Positions 46,192 through 54,433 of a stretch of 64,000 bases of DNA are shown here, in pieces. Source of the DNA: Acidocella sp. (GTDB lineage: Bacteria > Pseudomonadota > Alphaproteobacteria > Acetobacterales > Acetobacteraceae); assembly GCA_031291755.1 (NCBI GenBank), contig JARLIK010000001.1, positions 1-64,000 on the forward strand, read 5' to 3'. A program made the translations under genes and the position numbers. Below the pieces are notes generated by a model. It had not been told where the DNA came from. It ran no database searches and saw nothing but the letters and a program-made list of their open reading frames with translations. How positions within the stretch are numbered: position 1 is the stretch's first letter; the number at the start of each line of letters is the position of its first letter.

Positions 46192-46584
46192 TTACTTGCC
46201 GGTGAGCGTGGCGAGATAGGCAATCACGTCGGCGCGGTCAGCCGCATCCGGCAGCCCGGCGTAGGGCATTTTGGTGCCGGGAACAGCGCCCTGCGGGGCG
46301 GCGAGAAATTTATCCAGCGTGGCGTCGTTCCAGGTCAGATTGGCGCCCTTCAGCGCGGGTGAATATTCATAGCCAGCCGCCACGCTGGCGGCAGGCTTGC
46401 CATAAATCCCCGCCAAGGATGGTCCAATGCCATTGGCACCAACTGTCACACCGTGACACATGGCGCACTGACTTTGAAACACGCCGTTCCCCTTTGTGGC
46501 GTCGCCCGCGGCATGGGCTACACTGGCGCCCGCCAGCATCAGAATGCCTGTAGCCAAACTGAATAATTTGCTCGTGGATGTCAT
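46192..46584 (-). CDS. Periplasmic monoheme class I cytochrome c
   Basis: The 130-residue protein is read from ATG 46582-46584, with AGGA eight bases upstream; the longer frame to 46860 is spurious because it runs through the upstream gene. A signal peptide (MTSTSKLFSLATGILMLAGASVAHA) leads to a mature chain with CAMCH (Cys40, Cys43, His44) and the probable distal ligand Met106 in GTKMPYAG. Class I marks IGPSLAGIYGKPAA and ADVIAYLATLTGK are present. It would carry electrons in the periplasm. It follows the cytochrome-porin gene by 22 bases, so the two form an operon and probably work in series. Confidence 0.92.
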   Translation of the reverse strand: MTSTSKLFSLATGILMLAGASVAHAAGDATKGNGVFQSQCAMCHGVTVGANGIGPSLAGIYGKPAASVAAGYEYSPALKGANLTWNDATLDKFLAAPQGAVPGTKMPYAGLPDAADRADVIAYLATLTGK

Positions 46585-46606
46585 TGCAGTTTTCCTAATA
46601 GAAGTT

Positions 46607-47950
46607 TCAGAAAGCGAGCCAGATGCCGGTGAACAACAGATTATTGGCATTTGCGCTGGCCCCCGCGCCGTCATAATTACTACCGCGGCCGTTGAAGGTG
46701 GGGTAGATGATCGCCTCAACAAAAAATTTCGCATTTGCCCATGGCATGAATTTTGGCCCGCCATTGTTCCAGGGGTAATAGTCAATCTCAGTCGTAAAAC
46801 TGCTGGTATCGGGTTTGGTATTGGCGGTACCATAAGCCAGAGCGTCGCCGCTGCCAACAATGTTGCTGTAGGTTTCGGTGATGCCGTATTTCTGGTGGTA
46901 CAAATATGAGGCCGTCAACGTCACGGTATCAAGTGTGTCATTCATATTGCTGCTCAGCCCCTGAGCATAACTTGCGGGCAGATGCTGCCATTCATGGATA
47001 TAGGCGGCTTGCAGCGAGAGCGCGTGTGTGGCGGAGATGAATTGCAGTTGGGAATCCAACCCAATATCGGTCTTGTGATCAGCGGCGGTGTGCGAGATGC
47101 CGCTGGGAATCGGATTGTCCTGCAGGCCGATAGCACCAAGCTCAAACGAATTATTCGCCCAGCTATGCTGCCAGGCTAGGCGGCCATAGGGGATGACGCC
47201 CGAGATCGGGTTATAGCCGACACCCAGCGTGTGGCCGAGATTGTTGGGCAGCGATTGATAGACATTGACCTCGGCATATAACAGGTCACTCAGCGTGATA
47301 TTCATCGCTCCGTAAGCACCGAGTCCCATTACCTGCCCGCCTAGCGAGGCCAACTGCACGGCAGTTGGCGGGCCAGCGCCCAATGCATCAGGCAGGAACG
47401 GATAGCCCCAGGCGGGCGGGGTGTTCCATAAATCGGTCACGCCGGGGTTGTTGTTGAAGGTGAAGCCGTAGAAGAGCGGTTTTTTTAAGAACGTTGTCAG
47501 ACGAGCTAACCTTATGTCGGTATTGTCCCAACTAAAGGTATGGCCGATGCCATTGTAAGTGGCCTGAATGAAGGCACCCAATCCAATGGGGGCATACAGC
47601 GCACCACCGTAAAAGATGCTGGTTTGCTGGACTGACCAAGCGTTATTGGAGGGATAATCGGGGGCCAACCCGCCTGGTACTTTGTTCTGCACATGGGTAA
47701 AGCCGATTTGCGACATCAGGGCCAGATTCTTGAAATCCGGGAACATGCCGCCGGCGACATAGCCTTCCAGTTTGAACTCCCGCCCGTACGGGGTGAGTTG
47801 CGGAAAGCCGATATGGCAGGCGGAGCAAGGCTCACCGGTCTGCGCGGCAAACGCCGGAATGGCATGGGCGGCATTAGTATTCGCCAGGAAGCCGGTAAGA
47901 GCCAGGGCCGCAACAGGCCAGGGCCGACATACAGTTGAGACTCGGACCAT
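46607..47950 (-). CDS. Outer-membrane cytochrome-porin fusion (Cyc2-like)
   Basis: The 447-residue protein has a signal peptide ending AAHA (residue 30). It is followed by a short heme domain with CSACH (Cys42, Cys45, His46) inside IPAFAAQTGEPCSACHIGFP and QLTPYGREFKLEGY. The remaining 370 residues are alternating aromatic-capped strands of an outer-membrane barrel, ending in Phe (LLFTGIWLAF), the usual assembly signal. This arrangement, one heme fused to a porin, is that of Cyc2, the outer-membrane iron oxidase of Acidithiobacillus and Zetaproteobacteria, and the heme-domain pattern is close to it from memory. Related fusions exist in organisms not known to oxidise iron, so the electron donor is uncertain. 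GGAG lies seven bases before the ATG. Confidence 0.82.
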   Translation of the reverse strand: MVRVSTVCRPWPVAALALTGFLANTNAAHAIPAFAAQTGEPCSACHIGFPQLTPYGREFKLEGYVAGGMFPDFKNLALMSQIGFTHVQNKVPGGLAPDYPSNNAWSVQQTSIFYGGALYAPIGLGAFIQATYNGIGHTFSWDNTDIRLARLTTFLKKPLFYGFTFNNNPGVTDLWNTPPAWGYPFLPDALGAGPPTAVQLASLGGQVMGLGAYGAMNITLSDLLYAEVNVYQSLPNNLGHTLGVGYNPISGVIPYGRLAWQHSWANNSFELGAIGLQDNPIPSGISHTAADHKTDIGLDSQLQFISATHALSLQAAYIHEWQHLPASYAQGLSSNMNDTLDTVTLTASYLYHQKYGITETYSNIVGSGDALAYGTANTKPDTSSFTTEIDYYPWNNGGPKFMPWANAKFFVEAIIYPTFNGRGSNYDGAGASANANNLLFTGIWLAF

Positions 47951-48007
47951 CGTTTCGCTCCACTTTATTCGATAGTCGCCAATACGGGCAAAACCCCAAT
48001 ATCTTCA

Positions 48008-48021
48008 TTGATTTGGATCAA
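48008..48021 (-). promoter_or_regulatory. Perfect FNR/Anr-type box upstream of the cytochrome-porin operon
   Basis: TTGAT-TTGG-ATCAA matches the FNR/Anr consensus TTGATNNNNATCAA without mismatch. Its centre is about 64 bases upstream of the cytochrome-porin ATG. About 30 bases further downstream, reading leftward, TATTGG could be a weak -10 element, placing the site near -41 as in FNR-activated promoters. The box suggests control by an oxygen- or NO-sensing CRP/FNR family protein. The rest of the gap 47951-48187 shows no other feature. Confidence 0.7.
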
Positions 48022-48187
48022 TAGTTGCAGAATATCGCTACTAACGGCGAGCCTGGGGATAAGTTAGAGCGCTTTATGTCCAGCTTGACGCAACCGCGCC
48101 AAGCCGAACGCGCTTTAACCATTTGATAAGAGGCCGATTCACGTTTTCGGTTGCCGCACAGTGCGCGTCAACCTCAAACGATCAGAT

Positions 48188-49426
48188 TCAGGCGCTGACC
48201 CGGTTGCGGCCAGCGGTCTTGGCCCGGTACAAGGCCGTATCGGCATGTTCGATCAGGGTCTCGCCGCTGATCGGATGGGCTAGGTGCGTATAAACCCCGA
48301 TGCTGGCTGTAATAATCCCATATGGCGAACCGGGATTGGCATGTTGCAGATCAGTAATGGCGGCCAGAACGCGCCCGGCAACTTCAAGTGCACGCTCTTC
48401 ATCGGTGCCCGGCAAGATGAGCAAAAACTCATCTCCACCATAGCGGATTAAAATATCGGTCTTGCCGCGCAGGTTATTGCGGATGGTATCAGCCACCACC
48501 CGGAGACAATGGTCACCTCGTAAATGGCCAAGCTGGTCATTGAGAGATTTGAATTTGTCGATATCGATCATGCAGACACTGAGCGGGATGAGATTTTTGG
48601 TGGTTTCACTCATTGCGGCGCAGAGTTCGTCGAAATAGCGGCGGTTGGGGATATCGGTCAGCCGGTCAAGATAAGCCATTGAGGAAAGTTCAGCATTGCG
48701 GCTGGCGGTTTCCTGCGCGTTGATCTCATCGCGCAAATTGATGAGAAACAGCCGGTGCTGAAAGCGGTTCTGAATCCGCCGGGCCTGCAGCAAGGCATAG
48801 GCGGTGGCAGCATATAAGGTGAAGAGCTGTAATTTGGCCGCCACCGCGCCGAAGCTGTTGATGGACATGTAGATAGCGGTCAGAAAAATGGCCAGCAAGG
48901 CCAGCAGTTTTGCATATTTCAAATCAATGTTGATGAACATGATGACCGAATAAACCACCAGCAGGGCGTTAATGAGATAGCCCTCCGCAATTTCGGGCTG
49001 GCCTGAGAGGTTTCCAGCAACGCAGGCTCCGGCGATGCACATCAGCGGCATAATGATGACGGGCCATTGCTCGCGTCCCATCAAATAGCTGCGCCGCAAC
49101 AGCAAGCCGCAAACCAGGCAGGTGAGCGAGATGAAGATGCGGACGGCGATGGTAATTTTCAACGCTATCGGCGGCTGTTCAAAAACATCGAAACCGGTGA
49201 GGAGAATATTGATGGCGCCGACCCAGAAGAACCAGGCACTCATGATGGCGCGGCGGATTTTGCTGGAGCGGGCCTCGTACAGTGTGGCGATGTCAGGCGG
49301 CAGTTCGAGGTCACGCACCCTGACCATCAACAGGGCTTCAACCTGCTGTTTTAAATGCGCAGGCATATTGTCGTTCACGGGTGATGGCAGTGCTGCGCCA
49401 TATTCAGGTATCGCAGCAAGGCTCAT
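48188..49426 (-). CDS. Membrane-bound GGDEF diguanylate cyclase
   Basis: The 412-residue protein has six predicted membrane helices (about 60-215) followed by a short linker (NLRDEINAQETASRNAELSSMAYLDRLTDIPNRR) and a GGDEF domain whose active-site motif is RYGGDEF (about residues 330-336). It should make cyclic di-GMP from two GTP. The inhibitory I-site position, normally RxxD five residues before the motif, reads GKTD, so product inhibition may be lost. No EAL domain is attached. There is no clear ribosome binding site before the first ATG. The signal sensed by the membrane part is unknown. Confidence 0.9.
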   Translation of the reverse strand: MSLAAIPEYGAALPSPVNDNMPAHLKQQVEALLMVRVRDLELPPDIATLYEARSSKIRRAIMSAWFFWVGAINILLTGFDVFEQPPIALKITIAVRIFISLTCLVCGLLLRRSYLMGREQWPVIIMPLMCIAGACVAGNLSGQPEIAEGYLINALLVVYSVIMFINIDLKYAKLLALLAIFLTAIYMSINSFGAVAAKLQLFTLYAATAYALLQARRIQNRFQHRLFLINLRDEINAQETASRNAELSSMAYLDRLTDIPNRRYFDELCAAMSETTKNLIPLSVCMIDIDKFKSLNDQLGHLRGDHCLRVVADTIRNNLRGKTDILIRYGGDEFLLILPGTDEERALEVAGRVLAAITDLQHANPGSPYGIITASIGVYTHLAHPISGETLIEHADTALYRAKTAGRNRVSA

Positions 49427-49604
49427 GGTCGTTCAAACAGGCGCGGCTGGATTTCATGTTGCTTGAATATAACCTTTGGTTGAATTTATAAAGTCTGTAT
49501 ATTTGAAATTGCACGTAAATTATAGGAATTTTGTGAACAGCCAATGAACCGGATGGCAAATCAATTATAATTTATATTTGATTAATTAGTGCTGCGGCGC
49601 CTGG
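49427..49604. other. AT-rich gap between GGDEF and GNAT genes
   Basis: This AT-rich stretch follows the GNAT gene stop and precedes the GGDEF start, both leftward. AATCAA and TTGATT around 49560-49585 form a short inverted repeat with an AT-only spacer. It probably holds the GGDEF promoter; no RNA gene or strong terminator is seen. Confidence 0.35.
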
Positions 49605-50030
49605 TTAAGCCTGGCGGTATTTGCGCATGTGGCAATGCGCGATGCCGGCTTCCATAAATGCCTCGCCGATGGCGGTGTAACCAAGCGCTGCGTAGAACGG
49701 CATGGCTTGAATCTGAGCATCGAGGATGATGACCGGCGCTGTCGTCATGGCTTCGACATGGCGCATCAAGGCTGCACCGACGCCGGTCCCCCGGCTGCTT
49801 GCCAGCACGGCCACCCGGCCGATTCGGGCGCTGCCATCGGGCTGCATCAACAATCGCGCGGTGCCTACCGGTTTGCTGTCAGCCAGGGCCAGAAAATGCC
49901 GGGCGGCGCGGTCGTGCTCGTCATGTTCTTCCTCAAGCGGAACATGCTGCTCCTGCACGAAAACGGCGACACGAATCGCCAGGCAATCAGCAAATTGCGG
50001 GGCGCTGGACTGATACTCGTAGATGATCAT
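49605..50030 (-). CDS. GNAT family N-acetyltransferase (ElaA-like)
   Basis: The 141-residue protein is read from ATG 50028-50030 (MIIYEYQSSAPQFADCLAIRVAVFVQEQHVP). A TTG seven codons upstream is an alternative start. GNAT elements are AVFVQEQHVPLEEEHDEHD, RIGRVAVLASSRGTGVGAALMRHVE (acetyl-CoA loop SSRGTGVG) and FYAALGYTAIGEAFMEAGIAHCHMRK. The length and the C-terminal pattern fit the ElaA-like acetyltransferases of unknown substrate. It follows the phoX-like gene closely and ends the bamE-phoX-GNAT gene string. Confidence 0.85.
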   Translation of the reverse strand: MIIYEYQSSAPQFADCLAIRVAVFVQEQHVPLEEEHDEHDRAARHFLALADSKPVGTARLLMQPDGSARIGRVAVLASSRGTGVGAALMRHVEAMTTAPVIILDAQIQAMPFYAALGYTAIGEAFMEAGIAHCHMRKYRQA

Positions 50031-50057
50031 CGGGGCAGGGCGCTGGTTCAAGGCCGG

Positions 50058-51662
50058 TTAGCCGGTGAGCGCGATAACGGTGCTCTGCGGCGGCATGCTG
50101 GGCAGCAAGGTTGGCCAGCGGGTGGCTGGGTCATCGAAACTGGCGCTAGTGGTGGCGCCAGGGTGGCGCACCATCGCAAAGCTGGTGTGGGTGGCGGCAT
50201 CGAAAGCCGCACCGCCGATGGCCGCCCCCACCGGGGCCAAATAGGCGGTGGTGATGCGGTATTTCGAGGGACCGCCGATCTGCATGATGAATAGGCCATC
50301 AGCGGTCTCGGAGGTATCGCCATGGCTGTCAGTGCCGATCCAGAGCTGGCCGAGCGAATCCAGGTTTAGCGTGCGCGGGTGTTTGAACCATCCATCCGAG
50401 CCAAGCCCGTACTGCGTTCCGGCAGATGTAGCGGGATTGCCGGCGGCAATAGCGATTTCGGCGCTGAAATTTTTGGCGGTTAGATCGCCGCCCGGCGCCT
50501 GCAGGGCCAGCACATAACCATTATCATCGTTGGCGCGCGGATTAAGGGCATTGCTATTGCCTGGGTTGCGGCCTGGATTACCCTGGCAGGCGAGGTAGAG
50601 CCTGCCATTTGCAGCAATCGCGATGCCGCCGGGCGCATCAAAAACGCTGCCGTTTGCGGTGCTGGCTGCCGCCAGCGTGCCAACCAGGCCCGGCGTATCG
50701 CCAGGCAGATCGATCCAGGTGAGGTGGCTGCCGTTGACCTGCGCCACCGCCAGCGTGCCGGAATCCAGCGCGGTACCGTCAGTGGCGTTGGTAGCGGCGA
50801 TGAAGCGGAACAAATACCCGGCGGGATCATCCTGGCTCATAAACACCACCGGGCGGCCATCTGATGTGGCGGCGGCGATGGCGGATTTGGCGAAGCGGCC
50901 CAAAGCGGTGCGTTTGATGGGGATGGCGGCGGGATCGAGCGGGTTGACCTCAGTCGCCCAGCCGAATTTGGGCGCCTGGGCGGGGTCGTTATAGCCATAA
51001 CCGGTATTGGCGAGGCGGGTCAGCCAGGGTGCGGCATGGCCTTCGCCGAACAGGGCCGTGCCCCAGGGGGTGATGCAGCCTCCTTGCGGCGCCAGCACGC
51101 CTTGCACTGTGTTGCCGATGGCGGCTGCCGCGGGGCCGGAAATCTGGCAGAGCGTGCCGTCGGTCAGGCGGCGGTTCTGGTACCCGCCAGCCACTGTTAC
51201 CCAGCGGCCGCTGAGATATTGCAAGTTCAAAATGGTACCGCCCTGCAATTTGCCGGCGGCGTCGGGGTTATCAACCCCGCCGGGGAACACCATGCGGGCA
51301 GGGGCATCAGGGTTGGCCAGCACCATAATGAGGCGGGGGATGTTATCCTCGGCGGGCGGCGGGGCCAGCAGGCCGATCAGACTGGCATCATAGGGGAATT
51401 GCGTGCTGGCCTGTCCGGCGGTGAGCGGGTGAGGGTTAAAATTTGGGGCATCAGGCAGCAGCGCATCGCCCCAGCGCATGATGGTGAGCCGCGTGAAGGC
51501 TGGATTTACAGTATCATCCAGCTTGGCCGCTTGAGGATTGGGCAAAATCGCGACTGGGAGCGAGGCGGGTGGGCTGGCCACCCCGAGTGCAGTTTGGGCG
51601 CGGGCGAAGCCAAATCTGAGCGCTGTGAGCGATAACCCGCCCAGCAGAACCCGGCGCTGCAT
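50058..51662 (-). CDS. PhoX-family phosphatase (DUF839), Tat-exported
   Basis: The 534-residue protein starts at ATG 51660-51662, four bases after the bamE stop. MQRRVLLGGLSLTALRFGFARA looks like a short twin-arginine signal peptide (RRVLL), and PhoX proteins are Tat-exported. The mature part shows DUF839 features: TIMRWGDALLPDAPNF, GGCITPWGTALFGEGHAAPWL, YGWATEVNPLD-like sequence (FGWATEVNPLDPAAIPIKRTALGRFAKSA), VFMSQDDPAGYLFRFI and a C-terminal PRTLNLDSLGQLWIGTDSHGD. PhoX enzymes are Ca/Fe-dependent alkaline phosphomonoesterases that release phosphate from organic esters. The ligands here are not verified one by one. A longer start at 51851 would overlap bamE. Confidence 0.8.
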   Translation of the reverse strand: MQRRVLLGGLSLTALRFGFARAQTALGVASPPASLPVAILPNPQAAKLDDTVNPAFTRLTIMRWGDALLPDAPNFNPHPLTAGQASTQFPYDASLIGLLAPPPAEDNIPRLIMVLANPDAPARMVFPGGVDNPDAAGKLQGGTILNLQYLSGRWVTVAGGYQNRRLTDGTLCQISGPAAAAIGNTVQGVLAPQGGCITPWGTALFGEGHAAPWLTRLANTGYGYNDPAQAPKFGWATEVNPLDPAAIPIKRTALGRFAKSAIAAATSDGRPVVFMSQDDPAGYLFRFIAATNATDGTALDSGTLAVAQVNGSHLTWIDLPGDTPGLVGTLAAASTANGSVFDAPGGIAIAANGRLYLACQGNPGRNPGNSNALNPRANDDNGYVLALQAPGGDLTAKNFSAEIAIAAGNPATSAGTQYGLGSDGWFKHPRTLNLDSLGQLWIGTDSHGDTSETADGLFIMQIGGPSKYRITTAYLAPVGAAIGGAAFDAATHTSFAMVRHPGATTSASFDDPATRWPTLLPSMPPQSTVIALTG

Positions 51663-51666
51663 AAGT

Positions 51667-52224
51667 TTACAGCCCGCTGCCGCCAGATGCGCTTGGCCCG
51701 CCCAGCGCATCTGCCCCGATGCCCGAACCGGCCGCCGTGGCACCAGCGCCGCCCAGGCCCGGATTATAGCTGCCGACGCCGCCGACGAGCTGCTGCAGAA
51801 TGCTGGCATTGCCGCCTGGCACCGGAGTTTGATTGTCATCCATCGCGACATTGACGCGATTCTTCAAACCATCCTTGCTGACCTTGCGAAGAATCCCGGC
51901 GTTGTCGAAGCTGAGCGTCACCACCTGCTGCTGCGAAATACCCTCAGTCTGGCCGATCCGCATTTTGGTGACCTGGCTGACATAAACCCAGTTATTATCG
52001 TTGAATTCCTCATGGAACGTCGGCGGGCCAAGCAGAGCCTGCACATCCGCCTGGTTGGAGGTGCCGGGGGTGAGTTCCTTCAGATCATGGTCGGAGACCT
52101 CGATGCCCCGGTAATGCGGGGCATCCGTGAACAGGGCGCAACCCGGCAGGGCCAAGGCGGCACCAAGGGAAGTGATGCGGAGCAGGCGTTGGAATGCAGG
52201 CAACTGGGTGGGGCGCAAGCTCAA
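51667..52224 (-). CDS. bamE: BamE/SmpA-like outer-membrane lipoprotein
   Basis: The protein has a TTG start. The TTG at 52224 has AAGGA only one base away, while a second TTG two codons later (52218) has the same AAGGA seven bases upstream and may be the true start. A lipobox ALPGC is at about 25-29. The BamE core is HYRGIEVSDHDLKELTPGTSNQADVQALLGPPTFHEEFNDNNWVYVSQVTKMRIG. The last 40 residues are a Gly/Ala/Ser-rich tail not found in E. coli BamE. It is part of the outer-membrane protein assembly complex. It is divergent from the DUF177 gene, as commonly seen in this group. Confidence 0.88.
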   Translation of the reverse strand: MSLRPTQLPAFQRLLRITSLGAALALPGCALFTDAPHYRGIEVSDHDLKELTPGTSNQADVQALLGPPTFHEEFNDNNWVYVSQVTKMRIGQTEGISQQQVVTLSFDNAGILRKVSKDGLKNRVNVAMDDNQTPVPGGNASILQQLVGGVGSYNPGLGGAGATAAGSGIGADALGGPSASGGSGL

Positions 52225-52325
52225 GTCCTTCGGGTCTGGTTTCTGGCCGTGGCGTCTCCTACCATGGCTGCTCAGGATGTTCTACGCGCTCAAGCGGATG
52301 ATGCCAATAAAGCGGGACGATATTG

Positions 52326-52859
52326 ATGAATGACGAGATGAGCGAGATTTTTAGCCGCCGGATGAAGCTGGGGGGAGTCGCTACGGCGCCGGTCAAGCGG
52401 GTGATAACGGCAACCGCGGCGGAATGTGCCGCTTTGGCGGCGTTATTTGGCTTGCCGGGTATCGCAGCCCTGGAGGGTGAGTTCGTGGTGAGCCACGAGC
52501 GCGGTGGGGTGCTGCTGGCGGATCTCAAATTATCGGCAAGCGTGACGCAGATTTGTGTGGTGACTCTGGAGCCGTTCGATACGAAAATAACGGAAGCAAC
52601 CAAATTGCGGTTCGTGCCCGCAGCCAAGCTGCGCGATGCTGAGCCACTGGTGCTGGATGCCGAGACGCTCGATGGCCCCGATGAGATCCCCTACGGCGGC
52701 GATACAATCGACCTGGGTGCGGTTCTGGCCGAGCAACTGGCGTTGGCGCTCGACCCCTACCCGCGCAAGCCGGGGGCGACATTGCCGGAAGGTTTCGGTG
52801 AGGAGGAAGCAAGCGGGCCGATGGCCGCCCTGCTGGCGTTCAAAAAGCCGGGCATCTAA
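52326..52859 (+). CDS. DUF177/YceD family protein
   Basis: The 177-residue protein is read from ATG 52326 (the TTG immediately before is in frame). The family core, TQICVVTLEPFDTKI and DAETLDGPDEIPYGGDTIDLGAVLAEQLALALDPYPRKPGA, is clear. YceD-type proteins are linked to 23S rRNA and L32 accumulation and normally sit directly upstream of rpmF. Here a lipoprotein gene and a LysE gene intervene. A zinc-like Cys is limited to one (VTQICVVTLEP). Confidence 0.88.
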   Translation: MNDEMSEIFSRRMKLGGVATAPVKRVITATAAECAALAALFGLPGIAALEGEFVVSHERGGVLLADLKLSASVTQICVVTLEPFDTKITEATKLRFVPAAKLRDAEPLVLDAETLDGPDEIPYGGDTIDLGAVLAEQLALALDPYPRKPGATLPEGFGEEEASGPMAALLAFKKPGI

Positions 52860-52928
52860 GTTAGGAAATTTTATTGGCGCTGAATAATGACCTCGTGATA
52901 ATTCCGGGATGTTATTAGGGGATTCACG

Positions 52929-53678
52929 ATGCGCCTCGCCTTGCGGTTTTATTTCGGCGGTCAGAATTTCGCTTTACGGCGCAAGCCGGTTTTACGCGGC
53001 GTGCTGGTTTTAGCCTTGGGTGCCCTAGCAGGCTGCCAGGACGCGGGTGATGCGGCGACACTCGGCTTTAGTGACGAGGGAACGCCGCAGGATATTCAGA
53101 TTTCTTCATCTCCGGTGTCAGCGGCCTGCACGCTGAACCGGGCTGGGTTGTCGATCGGCAATGTGGCGGCAACGCCTGGTACCGTGACCATCATGCAGAC
53201 CCAGAACGATATTACCGTGAATTGTGCCGCACCCGGTTATGCCGGGTCAGCGATTTTGCATGCCAATGTGGGTGGTTCGGCTACGGCTGGGTTGCTGACC
53301 GGTGGAATTGTAGATGTGCATGTTTATCCTGACACCGTTAGCGTCTCGATGGTGCCAAGTGCAGGCACCGCTCCGTTAGCTGCGGGCACGCCGGCAACGC
53401 CGCCGCGGTTTGGCGTTGAGGTCAGGACAGGCGCTTCGGGGGTTATGGATGCCAGTCATCAGCCGGTCGCTGGAGCGTTTGTGCAGGGGGTGATTAAAGG
53501 GTCGCTGGCTGATACTGCCGGTGTGCAACCTGGCGATATTATTGTCTCGTTCAATAAAGCGGCCATTGATTCAGGACAGGCTTTGCTGGACGCAATTGCC
53601 GCGGCACCGCCCGGTCATCAAATTAAACTTGAAGTGCTGCGGGCCAGTTACCGTATCGATCTGACAGTGACTTTCTAG
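52929..53678 (+). CDS. PDZ-domain lipoprotein, unknown function
   Basis: The 249-residue protein has a long basic n-region and lipobox LAGC (Cys36), giving a lipoprotein. The middle part (about 45-140) is beta-rich (PGTVTIMQTQNDITVNCAAPGYAGSAILHANVGG), with two Cys that could pair. The C-terminal 90 residues are a PDZ domain: RFGVEVRTGAS, GAFVQGVIKGSLADTAGVQPGDIIVSFNKAAIDSGQALLDAI and KLEVLRASYRIDLTV. No protease domain is attached. It lies between DUF177 and rpmF and overlaps the convergent LysE gene by four bases. Similar PDZ lipoproteins are rarely characterised; a periplasmic scaffold role is a guess. Confidence 0.8.
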   Translation: MRLALRFYFGGQNFALRRKPVLRGVLVLALGALAGCQDAGDAATLGFSDEGTPQDIQISSSPVSAACTLNRAGLSIGNVAATPGTVTIMQTQNDITVNCAAPGYAGSAILHANVGGSATAGLLTGGIVDVHVYPDTVSVSMVPSAGTAPLAAGTPATPPRFGVEVRTGASGVMDASHQPVAGAFVQGVIKGSLADTAGVQPGDIIVSFNKAAIDSGQALLDAIAAAPPGHQIKLEVLRASYRIDLTVTF

Positions 53679-54298
53679 CGCCGCGCCAGTGCCAGTTTGG
53701 CGCCGAAGGCAATGAAGGCGCAGCCGGTGAAACGGTCGATCAGCCGTAGGCTGGCGGGCCGCTGCATCAACCGGGCCAGCGGCTGGGTGGCCAAAATCAG
53801 GGCGCCGAACCACAGCACATCGAGTGTGCCGTGAATCACCGCCAGGAAAAACGTATAAAAGCCTGGTGATACGGCGGCGGGGATGAATTGCGGTAAAAAC
53901 GAGATATAAAACACCCCGACCTTCGGGTTCAGCAGATTTTGCAACATGCCCTTGCGGAACCAGTTGGCCCGGCCCGGCGCGGCAGCTTCAGGGGAGGTGC
54001 CCAGGCTGGTGCGCGGGCGGCGCAGCAGTTGCACGCCCAGCCAGAGCAAATAGCACACCCCCGCCCATTTCACCCCCTGATAAGCCAATGGTGCAGCGGT
54101 CAGCAGCACGCCCAGCCCCACCGCGACGGCAGCGCCCCAGGCCAGACAGCCGCAAATCACCCCGAGCGCCGCCTTGATGGCACTGGCTGCCCCTTCCGCC
54201 ATGGCGGTACGCAGCACCAGCGCGGTATCCAGCCCGGGCGTAATAGTGAGCAGTCCGGCGGCCAAAATGAAAGAAATCAGCGATTGGGCGATGGTCAT
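53675..54298 (-). CDS. LysE/RhtB family amino-acid exporter
   Basis: The 207-residue inner-membrane protein has six hydrophobic segments and the family N-terminus ISFILAAGLLTITPGLDTALVLRTAMAEG. It also has LGVICGCLAWGAAVAVGLGVLL, WFRKGMLQNLLNPKVGVFYISFLPQFIP and a C-terminal RLIDRFTGCAFIAFGAKLAL. RhtB-type proteins export homoserine, threonine or other amino acids; the substrate is not known. It runs against the surrounding rpmF cluster and shares four bases with the PDZ gene's 3' end. Confidence 0.9.
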   Translation of the reverse strand: MTIAQSLISFILAAGLLTITPGLDTALVLRTAMAEGAASAIKAALGVICGCLAWGAAVAVGLGVLLTAAPLAYQGVKWAGVCYLLWLGVQLLRRPRTSLGTSPEAAAPGRANWFRKGMLQNLLNPKVGVFYISFLPQFIPAAVSPGFYTFFLAVIHGTLDVLWFGALILATQPLARLMQRPASLRLIDRFTGCAFIAFGAKLALARR

Positions 54299-54433
54299 TG
54301 CCGTTTATAGCCCGCAAGGGCGCGTAGGTGAATGTCGTATGATGCAATGGTGGGATACTTGCGATGCGCCGATGGGTCTGCTACGCCGCGCCTCTCATAC
54401 ATCCTTTACCGTTTTTTCAAGGCGTAACTTACT

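Noticed and set aside
46585-46860. Upstream extension of the cytochrome c frame
   Set aside because: It overlaps the cytochrome-porin gene and would hide the clear signal peptide that starts at 46584.
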